The translations under genes were made by a program, and so were the position numbers. Positions 26,793 to 34,017 of a stretch of DNA of 64,000 nt are shown here, piece after piece. The notes under the pieces were generated by a model. It searched no databases, was not told the DNA's origin, and was given only the letters and a program-made list of their open reading frames with translations. Within the stretch, counting starts at the first letter, position 1; each line of letters begins with the position of its first letter. Source of the stretch: Lentilitoribacter sp039986595 (GTDB lineage Bacteria; Pseudomonadota; Alphaproteobacteria; Rhizobiales; Rhizobiaceae); the NCBI GenBank assembly GCA_039986595.1, contig JBDWQJ010000007.1, forward strand, positions 1 to 64,000, read 5' to 3'.

Positions 26793-27892
26793 TTTATTGC
26801 ACCGATTTGAGAAATCACTTCTTGCGTCATGGCTTTTGTACCCATATCACCACCAAATTCAAATGGCCGTAACAAGTTTTTCGCAAAGCCATTATCCACC
26901 GCTTGGTCTATGAAATCACCCGCTTTGGCAAAAGCTTTGTTGCCAGATTTATCAGCCAAGTAATCGAGCATAAGTGCACCACTTAAGATGGCCGCTAGCG
27001 GGTTGGCTTTGTCTTGTCCCATAATATCGGGGGCGCTGCCATGGGCGGGTTGGAAGAGACCAATTTCATCACCAATTTCAGCACATGATGCCATGCCCAT
27101 ACCGCCAACCAAGCCGCCGGCAAGATCTGATAGGATGTCGCCAAAGATATTTTCCATGACCATGACATCAAACTCCCAAGGCTTGCGAACCAAATCAAGC
27201 GCTTGCGCATCGACATAGTTATACGATGTTTCAACATCTGGATTTTCAGCTTTAATTTCATCAAAAATCTGACGGAAAAAAGCCATGGATTTAAAGACGT
27301 TGGCTTTATCAACACAGGTGAGGCGGCCAAGCTTCCCGCGTGATTTCCGACGTTTAGCCAAATTGAACGCAAATTTATGCAGCCGTTCTGTCGTATTTCG
27401 CGATACTAATAGACTGTCGTAAACCTCTTCGTTCTCAACGATTTTGCTACGATTGTGCACGGCTGCTGAATAAAATAAGCCTTCCGTGCTTTCACGCAAA
27501 ATGATCATATCAATTCCGGCAGCTCTTGGATCTGCCAAACGTTGTGGGGCGTTTGGATATGCTTTGATGGGTCTCACACCTGCATAAAGTCCATATCGAT
27601 CACGCAAGCGAAGGTGAGGGGAGATCTCAGTTCCATCAGGATGGCGAATTGATGGAAGTCCAATGGCGCCTAAAAAAATCGCGTCAGATTCTCCGGCCTT
27701 TTCTTCGCCGCCGGGTTCAATATCTATACCGTGTTCTTTGTAATATCCCGCACCCGCTGCAATATCATGATATTCTAGCGCACAATCTCCAGCTTTCGCC
27801 ATCGCGTGTTCAACGACCTGTAAGGTTGCTTCGGTTACATCAATTCCAATACCATCGCCGCGAATGACTGCGACGCTTTGTTTTAACGACAT
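26789..27892 (-). CDS. Isocitrate/isopropylmalate/tartrate-type dehydrogenase
   Basis: This 367-residue member of the beta-decarboxylating dehydrogenase family has VIRGDGIGIDVTEATL at the N-terminus, LRESTEGLFYSAA, CVDKANVFKSMAFFRQIF with the catalytic Lys, NYVDAQALDLVRKPWEFDVMVMENIFGDILSDLAGGLVGGMG and FQPAHGSAPDIMGQDKANP with the NAD-binding loop. It converts a 2-hydroxyacid to the oxoacid with decarboxylation. The operon context (GntR, Gfo/Idh, lactonase-like) points to a sugar-acid or tartrate-like substrate rather than leucine synthesis. Confidence 0.87.
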   Translation of the reverse strand: MSLKQSVAVIRGDGIGIDVTEATLQVVEHAMAKAGDCALEYHDIAAGAGYYKEHGIDIEPGGEEKAGESDAIFLGAIGLPSIRHPDGTEISPHLRLRDRYGLYAGVRPIKAYPNAPQRLADPRAAGIDMIILRESTEGLFYSAAVHNRSKIVENEEVYDSLLVSRNTTERLHKFAFNLAKRRKSRGKLGRLTCVDKANVFKSMAFFRQIFDEIKAENPDVETSYNYVDAQALDLVRKPWEFDVMVMENIFGDILSDLAGGLVGGMGMASCAEIGDEIGLFQPAHGSAPDIMGQDKANPLAAILSGALMLDYLADKSGNKAFAKAGDFIDQAVDNGFAKNLLRPFEFGGDMGTKAMTQEVISQIGAIK

Positions 27893-27903
27893 ACTTTTTC
27901 TTT

Positions 27904-28575
27904 CTATAGCTGTTGAAGCTTATATTTGGCTAAAATTGCGAGAAGTTCAGCGCCAGCGCGTTTGCGGTGTTCTCGATAAACACGTCTTGCTTCTTCGATT
28001 TTACCTTCAATGATATGTTCCACAACTGTTTTATGCTCTGCTGTGGAGCAGTATGGTTTTTCGCGCATGCGCAATGTAATCACCCGCGCACGATGGGCCT
28101 GATCAAATAGCAAACTGGCAATCGACAAGAGACGCTTGTTGCCGTGAAGCATCAGCAGTTCTTTATGAAACTCATCATCTGCATCAGCCCATGCTTCAAG
28201 ATCATCATCCTCAAGCGCTTGTTCCATGCGAAAGGTTGCATCAATGAGCGGTTTTAATTCTTCCTTAGATAATTTACGTGCTGCCAAATTTGCTGCCGCT
28301 TCTGGTTCAATGGCTGTTAGTACCTCGTAAATTTCTTCCATATCTTGCGGTAGAATAGGAAGAATATAAATCCCGCGTCTGGGTTTCATTTCTACCAGTC
28401 CATCAGCTTCCAAAAGCACTAAGGCTTCTCTTAATGGTGTGCGGCTCATTCCCAAACGTTCAGCCATCTCTGGTTCGGTTCCATGAAAACCAGGTGGTAA
28501 TCGATTTGAACGTATTTCCTGCTTCAAACGCTTGTAAGCATCATTAACAAGACTTGATCTAGATTTCTGCATCAT
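27904..28575 (-). CDS. GntR-family (FCD subfamily) transcriptional regulator
   Basis: This 223-residue protein has an N-terminal winged helix (AYKRLKQEIRSNRLPPGFHGTEPEMAERLGMSRTPLREALVLLEADGLVEMKPRRGIYI) and an all-helical FCD ligand domain with the metal-type residues in DADDEFHKELL and CSTAEHKTVVEHI. The start at 28575 has AGGAG 8 nt upstream; the frame reaches to 28605 without one. It is 11 nt upstream of the dehydrogenase gene and divergent from the lactonase-like gene, with a perfect palindrome between them. Confidence 0.9.
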   Translation of the reverse strand: MMQKSRSSLVNDAYKRLKQEIRSNRLPPGFHGTEPEMAERLGMSRTPLREALVLLEADGLVEMKPRRGIYILPILPQDMEEIYEVLTAIEPEAAANLAARKLSKEELKPLIDATFRMEQALEDDDLEAWADADDEFHKELLMLHGNKRLLSIASLLFDQAHRARVITLRMREKPYCSTAEHKTVVEHIIEGKIEEARRVYREHRKRAGAELLAILAKYKLQQL

Positions 28576-28629
28576 GGGCTGTGCTCCTGGCAACAGAATT
28601 CGCATGATTTTATCGTCACGTCAAATACT

Positions 28630-28645
28630 TTAATGTATACATTAA
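28630..28645. promoter_or_regulatory. Perfect 16-bp palindrome, probable GntR operator
   Basis: TTAATGTATACATTAA is fully palindromic and contains ATGTATACAT, the kind of core recognised by FadR/FCD regulators. It sits in the gap between the divergent gntR and lactonase-like genes, where it could control both directions. Confidence 0.75.
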
Positions 28646-28712
28646 TATAAAACTATGATTTCATACAGATAAATGCAAAAAATATTGTGTGAAGCAGGAG
28701 GTTGGAAATCAA

Positions 28713-29507
28713 ATGTCAGATGTTTGGGAAGTCTATGCGTTAAAATATGCGGATCGAAATACACGAACTCGCGCTGAAAGTTTTATCGATGATGACCATG
28801 CAGGTGAGCCACACGGTATGGACTATTTCGTTTGGGTTTTATCAAATAATGGCAGAAACATAGTGGTTGATACGGGCTATGATAGTGCTGAAGCAAACCG
28901 TCGTTCGCGGCCAATCCTTCGTGATCCAGCAAAGGCTATCGAGGCACTAAACTTAAACGCCGAGACAGTTGATACTGTGATAATCACGCATCTTCATTAT
29001 GATCACGCAGGTGGTCTTGATCGCTATCCTAATGCAATCTTTCACTTACAAAGCGATGAGATGGCTTTTGCAACAGGACCCTGCATGTGTGATCACACCT
29101 TAAAGGCACCATTTACCGCCGATCATGTGTGCGAAATGGTGCGCCATGTTTATTCAGGGCGCGTGGTTTTCCATGATGGATCAGTCGAGATTACCCCAGG
29201 AGTACGTGTGCATAATGTTGGCGGGCATTCCAATGGCTTGCAGGTGGTTGAAGTGATGACCAAGACAGGACCCTTGTGTTTAGCATCTGATGCTTCGCAT
29301 TATTATGAGAATTTCATCGACAAAAAACCATTTCCAATTGTTTATAATATGGATGCTATGTTTGCGGGGTTTGATCGAATTGTTGAAATAGGTGGTTCAA
29401 ATGATCGCGTAATCCCAGGGCATGATCCGCTGGTGACGAAAATGTATCCCACCCATGGGACATCTGGTTTCATTTGGCGTTTGGACGCAGGAATACTAAA
29501 GCCCTAA
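28713..29507 (+). CDS. N-acyl homoserine lactonase-like metallo-beta-lactamase fold hydrolase
   Basis: This 264-residue protein has the zinc-binding THLHYDHAGG motif (HxHxDH), a later His in HNVGGHSNG, Asp in LASDASHYY, and the terminal PGHDP His. The layout matches the AttM/AiiA-like lactonase group. GCAGGAGG precedes the ATG at 28713. It is divergent from the gntR operon and shares its operator region, so a lactone of the catabolised sugar acid is as plausible a substrate as a quorum signal. Confidence 0.83.
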   Translation: MSDVWEVYALKYADRNTRTRAESFIDDDHAGEPHGMDYFVWVLSNNGRNIVVDTGYDSAEANRRSRPILRDPAKAIEALNLNAETVDTVIITHLHYDHAGGLDRYPNAIFHLQSDEMAFATGPCMCDHTLKAPFTADHVCEMVRHVYSGRVVFHDGSVEITPGVRVHNVGGHSNGLQVVEVMTKTGPLCLASDASHYYENFIDKKPFPIVYNMDAMFAGFDRIVEIGGSNDRVIPGHDPLVTKMYPTHGTSGFIWRLDAGILKP

Positions 29508-29510
29508 AGG

Positions 29511-30368
29511 TTAGCTATGCCAGACTTTTGGTAAAGCGTTTTGACCATGTAGTGCATTGATCATTGGAATAAGCGATTTGCGTAATTCATAACTTGTGGG
29601 TGCACTCATACGTATGATGAGCTTGTGTGTGTTTTGACCCGCTAAGTGCCAGATACTTGTGCCAATATTTACATTTTCTGGCGTTTTAATTTTCTCAAAT
29701 TTGGCTTCTGCTTGTGGGCCGACATATAAGATGAACGCAGTGGCAAGATCGCCAGATGTCACCGAATTGCGTTTTAAGATCTGATCGATATTACCATCGA
29801 TCTTCTGATTTTCAGCATGAATGAGCTGATCGTCATGAAAAATACGCCAGGTATCAAAAAGACTAGCAGAAGACACGATTTCATCCATCGCAGGGCGACC
29901 AAACATGAGCGGTTCAACCATTAAAAATTCACTATCTTGCGCAAGCTCCACATGGATCGAACGCTTCAGCCGTGCTTGATCAAACAAAATTGTTTCTTGC
30001 GGCAACCAAGAAAAGGACCCTTTGTTTCCCACGTTAATATCGACATCGATCAATGCAGGTAGTGGGCGAGAAGCTTTGTAAATTCGCTCGCATGCCTGAC
30101 TGGTGATGGTCAGTTGAGCTTGATCTTCAACAGCAAATTTCCAGCTTAGATGATCGTTATCTGTCAAGCCGCCGGAGGTATTGATCATCACCGCTTCAAT
30201 AGGATCGGATTTATTATGATTAGGCATACGAAGGCGCGCGCATCCTTCTTGATAAAGACGCTCTAATCGGTTTTGATCGCCACTGCGTTTTACAAATAAC
30301 TCACCGTGCCCGCGCGCGCGTTGCATATTATCAGCTTTATCTGCTGTCGCCAGGTTATTTGTACTCAT
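29511..30368 (-). CDS. ureD: Urease accessory protein UreD (no other urease genes in view)
   Basis: This 285-residue protein has the UreD/UreH hallmarks: RARGHGELFVKRSG, EAVMINTSGGLTDNDHLSWKF, ITSQACERIYKASRP, LPQETILFDQARLKRSI and LVEPLMFGRPAMDE. UreD is a scaffold for nickel delivery to urease apoprotein together with UreF and UreG. It usually opens a ureDABCEFG operon; here the gene downstream is convergent and unrelated, and no ureABC/EFG is seen in the window, so it is isolated. The island insertion lies upstream of it, not downstream. Confidence 0.9.
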   Translation of the reverse strand: MSTNNLATADKADNMQRARGHGELFVKRSGDQNRLERLYQEGCARLRMPNHNKSDPIEAVMINTSGGLTDNDHLSWKFAVEDQAQLTITSQACERIYKASRPLPALIDVDINVGNKGSFSWLPQETILFDQARLKRSIHVELAQDSEFLMVEPLMFGRPAMDEIVSSASLFDTWRIFHDDQLIHAENQKIDGNIDQILKRNSVTSGDLATAFILYVGPQAEAKFEKIKTPENVNIGTSIWHLAGQNTHKLIIRMSAPTSYELRKSLIPMINALHGQNALPKVWHS

Positions 30369-30581
30369 GGATAGTTTGCACCTTTATTCACTAATATCTC
30401 GTTTATCGCGTTGCAAGGTGGCGTGCAATCCATTTGGTAAAAATCGCGTTGGTTCAATCTTCCCCAAAAGTGCTTATTCAGGTGAAAATAAAACCACCCT
30501 GATTGAAAATTTTAATTTGCCGCAAGAAACATCATCGGGTAAGAAGATATCCATCAAAGGTGAAGCTTATCTTCCTTTTAT
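30369..30581. other. 213-nt leader region before tRNA-Arg
   Basis: This holds no gene with coding signs. It must contain the promoters for ureD (minus) and tRNA-Arg (plus), but no clear -35/-10 pair was picked out. A 74-codon open frame running into the tRNA is rejected. Confidence 0.5.
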
Positions 30582-30658
<77 letters not shown>

Positions 30659-30662
30659 ATAT

Positions 30663-30676
30663 TTTCAATAACTTAG
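30663..30676 (+). repeat. 14-nt repeat TTTCAATAACTTAG, left copy
   Basis: This is identical to 45613-45626, which lies outside the right att site. One copy follows the intact tRNA by 5 nt, the other follows the right tRNA remnant by about 100 nt, suggesting two related element ends at the same locus. Confidence 0.6.
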
Positions 30677-30706
30677 GTGGTTTTTGCTTCGTTACAAAGG
30701 CACCAA

Positions 30707-30729
30707 GGTACGTAAAAGGTACGCACTAC
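30707..30729 (+). repeat. 23-nt imperfect terminal repeat, left copy (possible integrase arm site)
   Basis: The segment beginning GGTACG and ending ACGCACTAC matches 45340-45362 at 18 or more of 23 positions. Copies sit near both ends of the island, one just after the integrase stop. Arm-type integrase binding is the likely role. Confidence 0.5.
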
Positions 30730-30775
30730 CTCTTTTTTGTGTCTAATGTGCATGGTCATAATGGGAGCGAATCCC

Positions 30776-31534
30776 ATGTCTGAACGTCGCCCATTTAGAG
30801 AAATTAAACTGCAATGGCTTGAGCAATTGAGTTGTGATGCAGGCCTAAGTGATAGCGCCAAGTGCGTTGCGCTTCATATCATCACTAGATACGTCAACGG
30901 CCACACCGAAGAGGCATGGCCGTCATATCAGACGATTGCCAGTGCAATCGGCAAGAGTATCAAAACAATCCAAAGGGCAATCCATGATCTTGAGCTTGGC
31001 GGCTGGTTCGATGTGGTTCGCGGAAATGGATCAAGGGTAAGTACCAGATACCGTCCCACTGAAGCCTCTATTGTATTAGCTTGCAAGGCGCGTGAAAAGA
31101 CGGACAAAATTGTCACCCTTCATCCCGATGAAGGAGGACAGAATTGTCCGAAAAGGCGGTCAAAAATGTCTAACAAAGGGAGACAGAACCGTCCTCCAAA
31201 CCTAGAGAATAAAAATAATAAAAAACTTAACGGGCGCGAGGAAGCGCCGCCGCTAGTTGAAAGGCGGCGGGCGATCCCTGCGCTATTCGTGCCGAAACGG
31301 GAAACAGAAAAGTTGGATAGATGGCAAAAATGGTTTTCAGAAAACCATTTCATTGAACTCGAGAATGTAGTTCAGGCAGAAATTCGCAACGGCACGGAAG
31401 GTTTCATTCTGCCAAGCTATTATCCGCCAATGCCAGAAGATGAACATCGTCATCAAGCATCGTTGGAATACTTTCAAAATCGCCAAAAATCAGTGTTGAG
31501 AGAACAAAAACTGCATTCGAGGCTAGCATCATGA
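30776..31534 (+). CDS. Helix-turn-helix (replication-initiator-like) protein
   Basis: This 252-residue protein has a winged HTH domain in residues about 15-105: GLSDSAKCVALHIITRYVNGHTEEAWPSYQTIASAIGKSIKTIQRAIHDLELGGWFDVVRG. The middle is basic and low in complexity, with the C-terminus hydrophilic. Similar HTH proteins sit beside mob genes on small plasmids and integrative elements and may act in replication or regulation of the excised form. The ATG at 30776 follows GGGAGCG; an open frame back to 30737 is less likely. It overlaps mobC by 4 nt. Confidence 0.7.
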   Translation: MSERRPFREIKLQWLEQLSCDAGLSDSAKCVALHIITRYVNGHTEEAWPSYQTIASAIGKSIKTIQRAIHDLELGGWFDVVRGNGSRVSTRYRPTEASIVLACKAREKTDKIVTLHPDEGGQNCPKRRSKMSNKGRQNRPPNLENKNNKKLNGREEAPPLVERRRAIPALFVPKRETEKLDRWQKWFSENHFIELENVVQAEIRNGTEGFILPSYYPPMPEDEHRHQASLEYFQNRQKSVLREQKLHSRLAS

Positions 31535-32025
31535 CGGCTGAAGATGTGAAGAGAGCAAGGCGACCCTTGTCATACGCTGTCGCTACTGACAGGAAACCTT
31601 GTGAGGGGAGGCAAACCTCCCCTTCAAACCCCACTAAGAGGCAACGGAAGTCGCCAAAAAGCGAACTTGGTGCTGTCGTCGTTTTTCGTTGTACCGCGCC
31701 TGAGAAACAGGCGTTGATCCAAAAAGCTAAATTTGCCGGACTGCCATTTGCTGACCTGATGCGCGAAGCACTTGGTCTAGCGGACAGTCGCAGACGTAAG
31801 CCGATGCCATGCGTCGATCCTGAATTCATCCGTTCGGTCAGCCGTATCGGCTCGAACGTCAACCAGATCGCGCGATGGCTTAATTCCACGACCTCAGCTG
31901 GACACTTCAAAGACATCGATGCTGTTTTGGTTGCATCTCGTCTTGTTGCTGTCGACAGATCTTTGAATGAACTAATCAAGATTATAGCATCATCGTCTTC
32001 AAAAGCAGGTGATACTTCATGTTGA
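31531..32025 (+). CDS. mobC: Mobilization protein MobC/MbeC-like
   Basis: This 164-residue relaxosome accessory protein has a ribbon-helix-helix-like N-terminal segment in its conserved part (VVVFRCTAPEKQALIQKAKFAGLPFADLMREALGL), followed by IRSVSRIGSNVNQIARWLNS, the MobC signature. It should bind oriT and open it for the relaxase. It overlaps the relaxase start by 7 nt. The first 45 codons contain a strong hairpin (31604-31623) and code for a poorly conserved basic tail. Confidence 0.83.
   Translation: MTAEDVKRARRPLSYAVATDRKPCEGRQTSPSNPTKRQRKSPKSELGAVVVFRCTAPEKQALIQKAKFAGLPFADLMREALGLADSRRRKPMPCVDPEFIRSVSRIGSNVNQIARWLNSTTSAGHFKDIDAVLVASRLVAVDRSLNELIKIIASSSSKAGDTSC
31604..31623. other. 8-bp hairpin in 5' part of mobC; candidate oriT or regulatory element
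   Basis: AGGGGAGG, a CAAA loop and CCTCCCCT form a perfect inverted repeat inside the coding sequence for the mobC N-terminal tail. Mobilization origins commonly have such repeats beside mobC. The nick site was not identified. Confidence 0.35.
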
Positions 32026-33584
32026 TAAAATTCTTCAAGAACGGTCAAGGAGGTGGCGCTGGTTCTGTCGAATATCTCATAGAGCACGAAGTAGTTGCTT
32101 ATGACGACAACCGAAACGTACTCAGAGATGGTAACGGCAATGCGCTTATGTTTGAGCGCGAGCCTTTGCCTGAAGTTTTGCGCGGCGACCCAGATCAGAT
32201 GCGCTACTTGATTGATGCTTGTGAACATCAATGGAGCTATCGTGCAGGCGTATTATCATTCACTGGCGAGGATGCGCCTACACCACCACAACAACGCAGC
32301 GTGATGGATTCGTTTGAAGATTTGGCATTCGCAGGACTTGAACCAGACCAGCGATCCATACTTTGGGTGCGACATAGCCACGAAGATCGCATTGAGCTTC
32401 ACTTCGTTACGCCACGCATGGAGCTGATGACAGGTCGGAGCCTCAACATTGCGCCACCTGGCTATCAAAAGACCTATGACTCGCTTCGAGACGTTTTAAA
32501 CAAAGACCATGGCTGGAATGACCCGCAGGCGCCAGAACGCGCTCGTGAGGTCAAAAGTCTAATTGAAAGTGTAAGGCGTGGCGAAGGTCGCGAGCAAATC
32601 CATGATTGGATTTTGAACAAGATTGAAATGGGTTCAATCCAAGATCGTACCGAAATGAAAGATGCACTGTCAAAAGCAGGCTTTGAGATCCCACGTTCGG
32701 GCAAAAATTATATCACGGTACTAGATCCTGAAAGTAATGAGCGTTGGCGTTTAAAAGGAGAAGTTTTTCATGAAAATTGGACGCGACAGAACACCGTTGA
32801 AAGAGCAATTGAACAAGCAGATCGAGAACCAAGCAGATCAGGTAGCAGACTTGATGCAATCAACATTGAAGAGCTTCGAGATAGATTGCACGACCTCACT
32901 GAGCGCCGCGCGACTTACAATCGAAAAAGATATCCAGTCGCTCTTGAGCGCGTCCCAACAAATGAGCAGGAAGGGCTACCGGATCTACTTGAAAGTAACA
33001 ATAGTAAGCTTGATCGTGCTTCTAACCAGTTTGATAGCAAATTGGTATTCGACAGACATGATGATCACCAATGCAAAAAGCACGAGCCTGAGCCAATTAG
33101 GGTTGACGATCAATCAAACAGCCAATGGGTCGGTTCTGAGTTGGGACAAGAGTCTCATAAGGTTGATCGATTGTCGTATTGGAACCGTATCCGCAAAATG
33201 TTTGCAGCTCTTGGAAAGGGAATAATCGATGACGAAACCAAAGCCTTCAATGACAGCACTCGAACAAGAATTGCTGACATACGTAGAAAAATTGACCGAA
33301 GCATCAGCGCAATCGGCAATTCAGTTCAAGGAATTGGAAGAAAAATCGCGAGCGAAGACGAAGGCACGCCAGACATCAATCTTAAAATCGCTGTTATTAG
33401 TGATCGAGTCACACGTCTTTTTGGTGGGGGCATTAACCGAAATCACCTACAAATCGAACCAGAGATTTCCGAAAGAACTGGAAGAAAGCCAGAACGTAAT
33501 ACAGCAAGCACTGGAAGAAATAAGCAGGACGAGTTAGTTGAACGGAATCGACAACGGGACAGCACGACTGACTTAGACTATTAG
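32019..33584 (+). CDS. MbeA/MobA-type relaxase (HEN-like)
   Basis: This 521-residue relaxase closely follows the ColE1 MbeA layout. The start is MLIKFFKNGQGGGAGSVEYL with Tyr19 in the position of the MbeA nicking tyrosine, then RAGVLSF, ILWVRHSHEDRIELHFVTP (His119, Glu126, His128 matching the H-E-N triad with the Asn replaced by His), and a basic C-terminal half. It nicks oriT and pilots the strand. The genes for MbeB- and MbeD-like proteins lie inside its 3' half in another frame. Transfer needs a helper conjugative system. Confidence 0.9.
   Translation: MLIKFFKNGQGGGAGSVEYLIEHEVVAYDDNRNVLRDGNGNALMFEREPLPEVLRGDPDQMRYLIDACEHQWSYRAGVLSFTGEDAPTPPQQRSVMDSFEDLAFAGLEPDQRSILWVRHSHEDRIELHFVTPRMELMTGRSLNIAPPGYQKTYDSLRDVLNKDHGWNDPQAPERAREVKSLIESVRRGEGREQIHDWILNKIEMGSIQDRTEMKDALSKAGFEIPRSGKNYITVLDPESNERWRLKGEVFHENWTRQNTVERAIEQADREPSRSGSRLDAINIEELRDRLHDLTERRATYNRKRYPVALERVPTNEQEGLPDLLESNNSKLDRASNQFDSKLVFDRHDDHQCKKHEPEPIRVDDQSNSQWVGSELGQESHKVDRLSYWNRIRKMFAALGKGIIDDETKAFNDSTRTRIADIRRKIDRSISAIGNSVQGIGRKIASEDEGTPDINLKIAVISDRVTRLFGGGINRNHLQIEPEISERTGRKPERNTASTGRNKQDELVERNRQRDSTTDLDY
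32770..33225 (+). CDS. MbeB-like mobilization protein, nested inside the relaxase gene
   Basis: This 151-residue protein is encoded in the +1 frame within the relaxase gene, with its own AAAGGAG ribosome site about 9 nt upstream. The N-terminal half is a predicted long helix (KEQLNKQIENQADQVADLMQ), followed by one membrane helix (IYLKVTIVSLIVLLTSLIANW), then a short tail. This is the pattern of MbeB/MobB of ColE1-type plasmids, where the gene is likewise wholly nested in the relaxase gene. It links relaxosome to membrane. Confidence 0.78.
   Translation: MKIGRDRTPLKEQLNKQIENQADQVADLMQSTLKSFEIDCTTSLSAARLTIEKDIQSLLSASQQMSRKGYRIYLKVTIVSLIVLLTSLIANWYSTDMMITNAKSTSLSQLGLTINQTANGSVLSWDKSLIRLIDCRIGTVSAKCLQLLERE
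33229..33537 (+). CDS. MbeD-like mobilization/entry protein, nested inside the relaxase gene
   Basis: This 102-residue protein starts 3 nt after the MbeB-like stop in the same frame, with GGAAAGGGA upstream. The opening MTALEQELLTYVEKLTEASAQSAIQFKELEEKS closely resembles the start of ColE1 MbeD (MTELExQLLxALEQL...). It is helical and hydrophilic apart from one short hydrophobic patch. Gene order mobC-relaxase-(MbeB)-(MbeD) is exactly that of ColE1, supporting both nested calls. Confidence 0.75.
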   Translation: MTKPKPSMTALEQELLTYVEKLTEASAQSAIQFKELEEKSRAKTKARQTSILKSLLLVIESHVFLVGALTEITYKSNQRFPKELEESQNVIQQALEEISRTS

Positions 33585-34017
33585 TCACAGGCAAAAGTGA
33601 ATTTTAGGTCACGAAAAATTAGGTCAAGTCTTCTGCGAATAAAGCCATTGCCGATGATTTTCGTATCATAGTAGCGACAGATATGCCTAGGTAAATGTCT
33701 CAATATCGTGACCGTTTGGTTAATCGACGGCAATATTCCATAGCATAAAGGGGTCGAGTCCGGTAGAGGGCAGAATAGTACGCTAACGAATGCTGACCTT
33801 CGTGTGATCCGCAACAAACGGCAGCAAGGAGTTCTATCGAGACATTCGATTTTACTGGTCTCTTTGCCACTTCCGGCAAATAAGTGATCTTCGTCCGTCA
33901 TGAGTTTGCATTTAAGTCTATACCGGAAAACGCATTTACTCTAATGCTACGAAGCGGATAATCTTAGCTGCTTGAAGGCGGCAAGCTGTCGACCATTTTG
34001 GAAGTGAGGTAGGGAAT
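33585..34017. other. 433-nt gene-poor region before the DUF262 gene
   Basis: No credible gene is present. It contains the left 37-nt inverted repeat (33753-33789). Its composition differs from the mob genes and resembles decayed insertion-sequence or junction DNA. A 106-codon minus-strand frame at 33581-33901 is low in coding character. Confidence 0.5.
33753..33789 (+). repeat. Left copy of 37-nt imperfect inverted repeat
   Basis: GTCGAGTCCGG, an 8-nt variable spacer, and AGAATAGTACGCTAACGA recur in inverted orientation at 38586-38622 with the same spacer length. The two outer blocks (29 nt) are identical; only the central 8 nt differ mostly. Confidence 0.75.

Noticed and set aside
33581..33901. 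106-codon minus-strand open frame after the relaxase gene
   Set aside because: No ribosome site, atypical composition and it runs through the left inverted repeat; looks like non-coding junction DNA.
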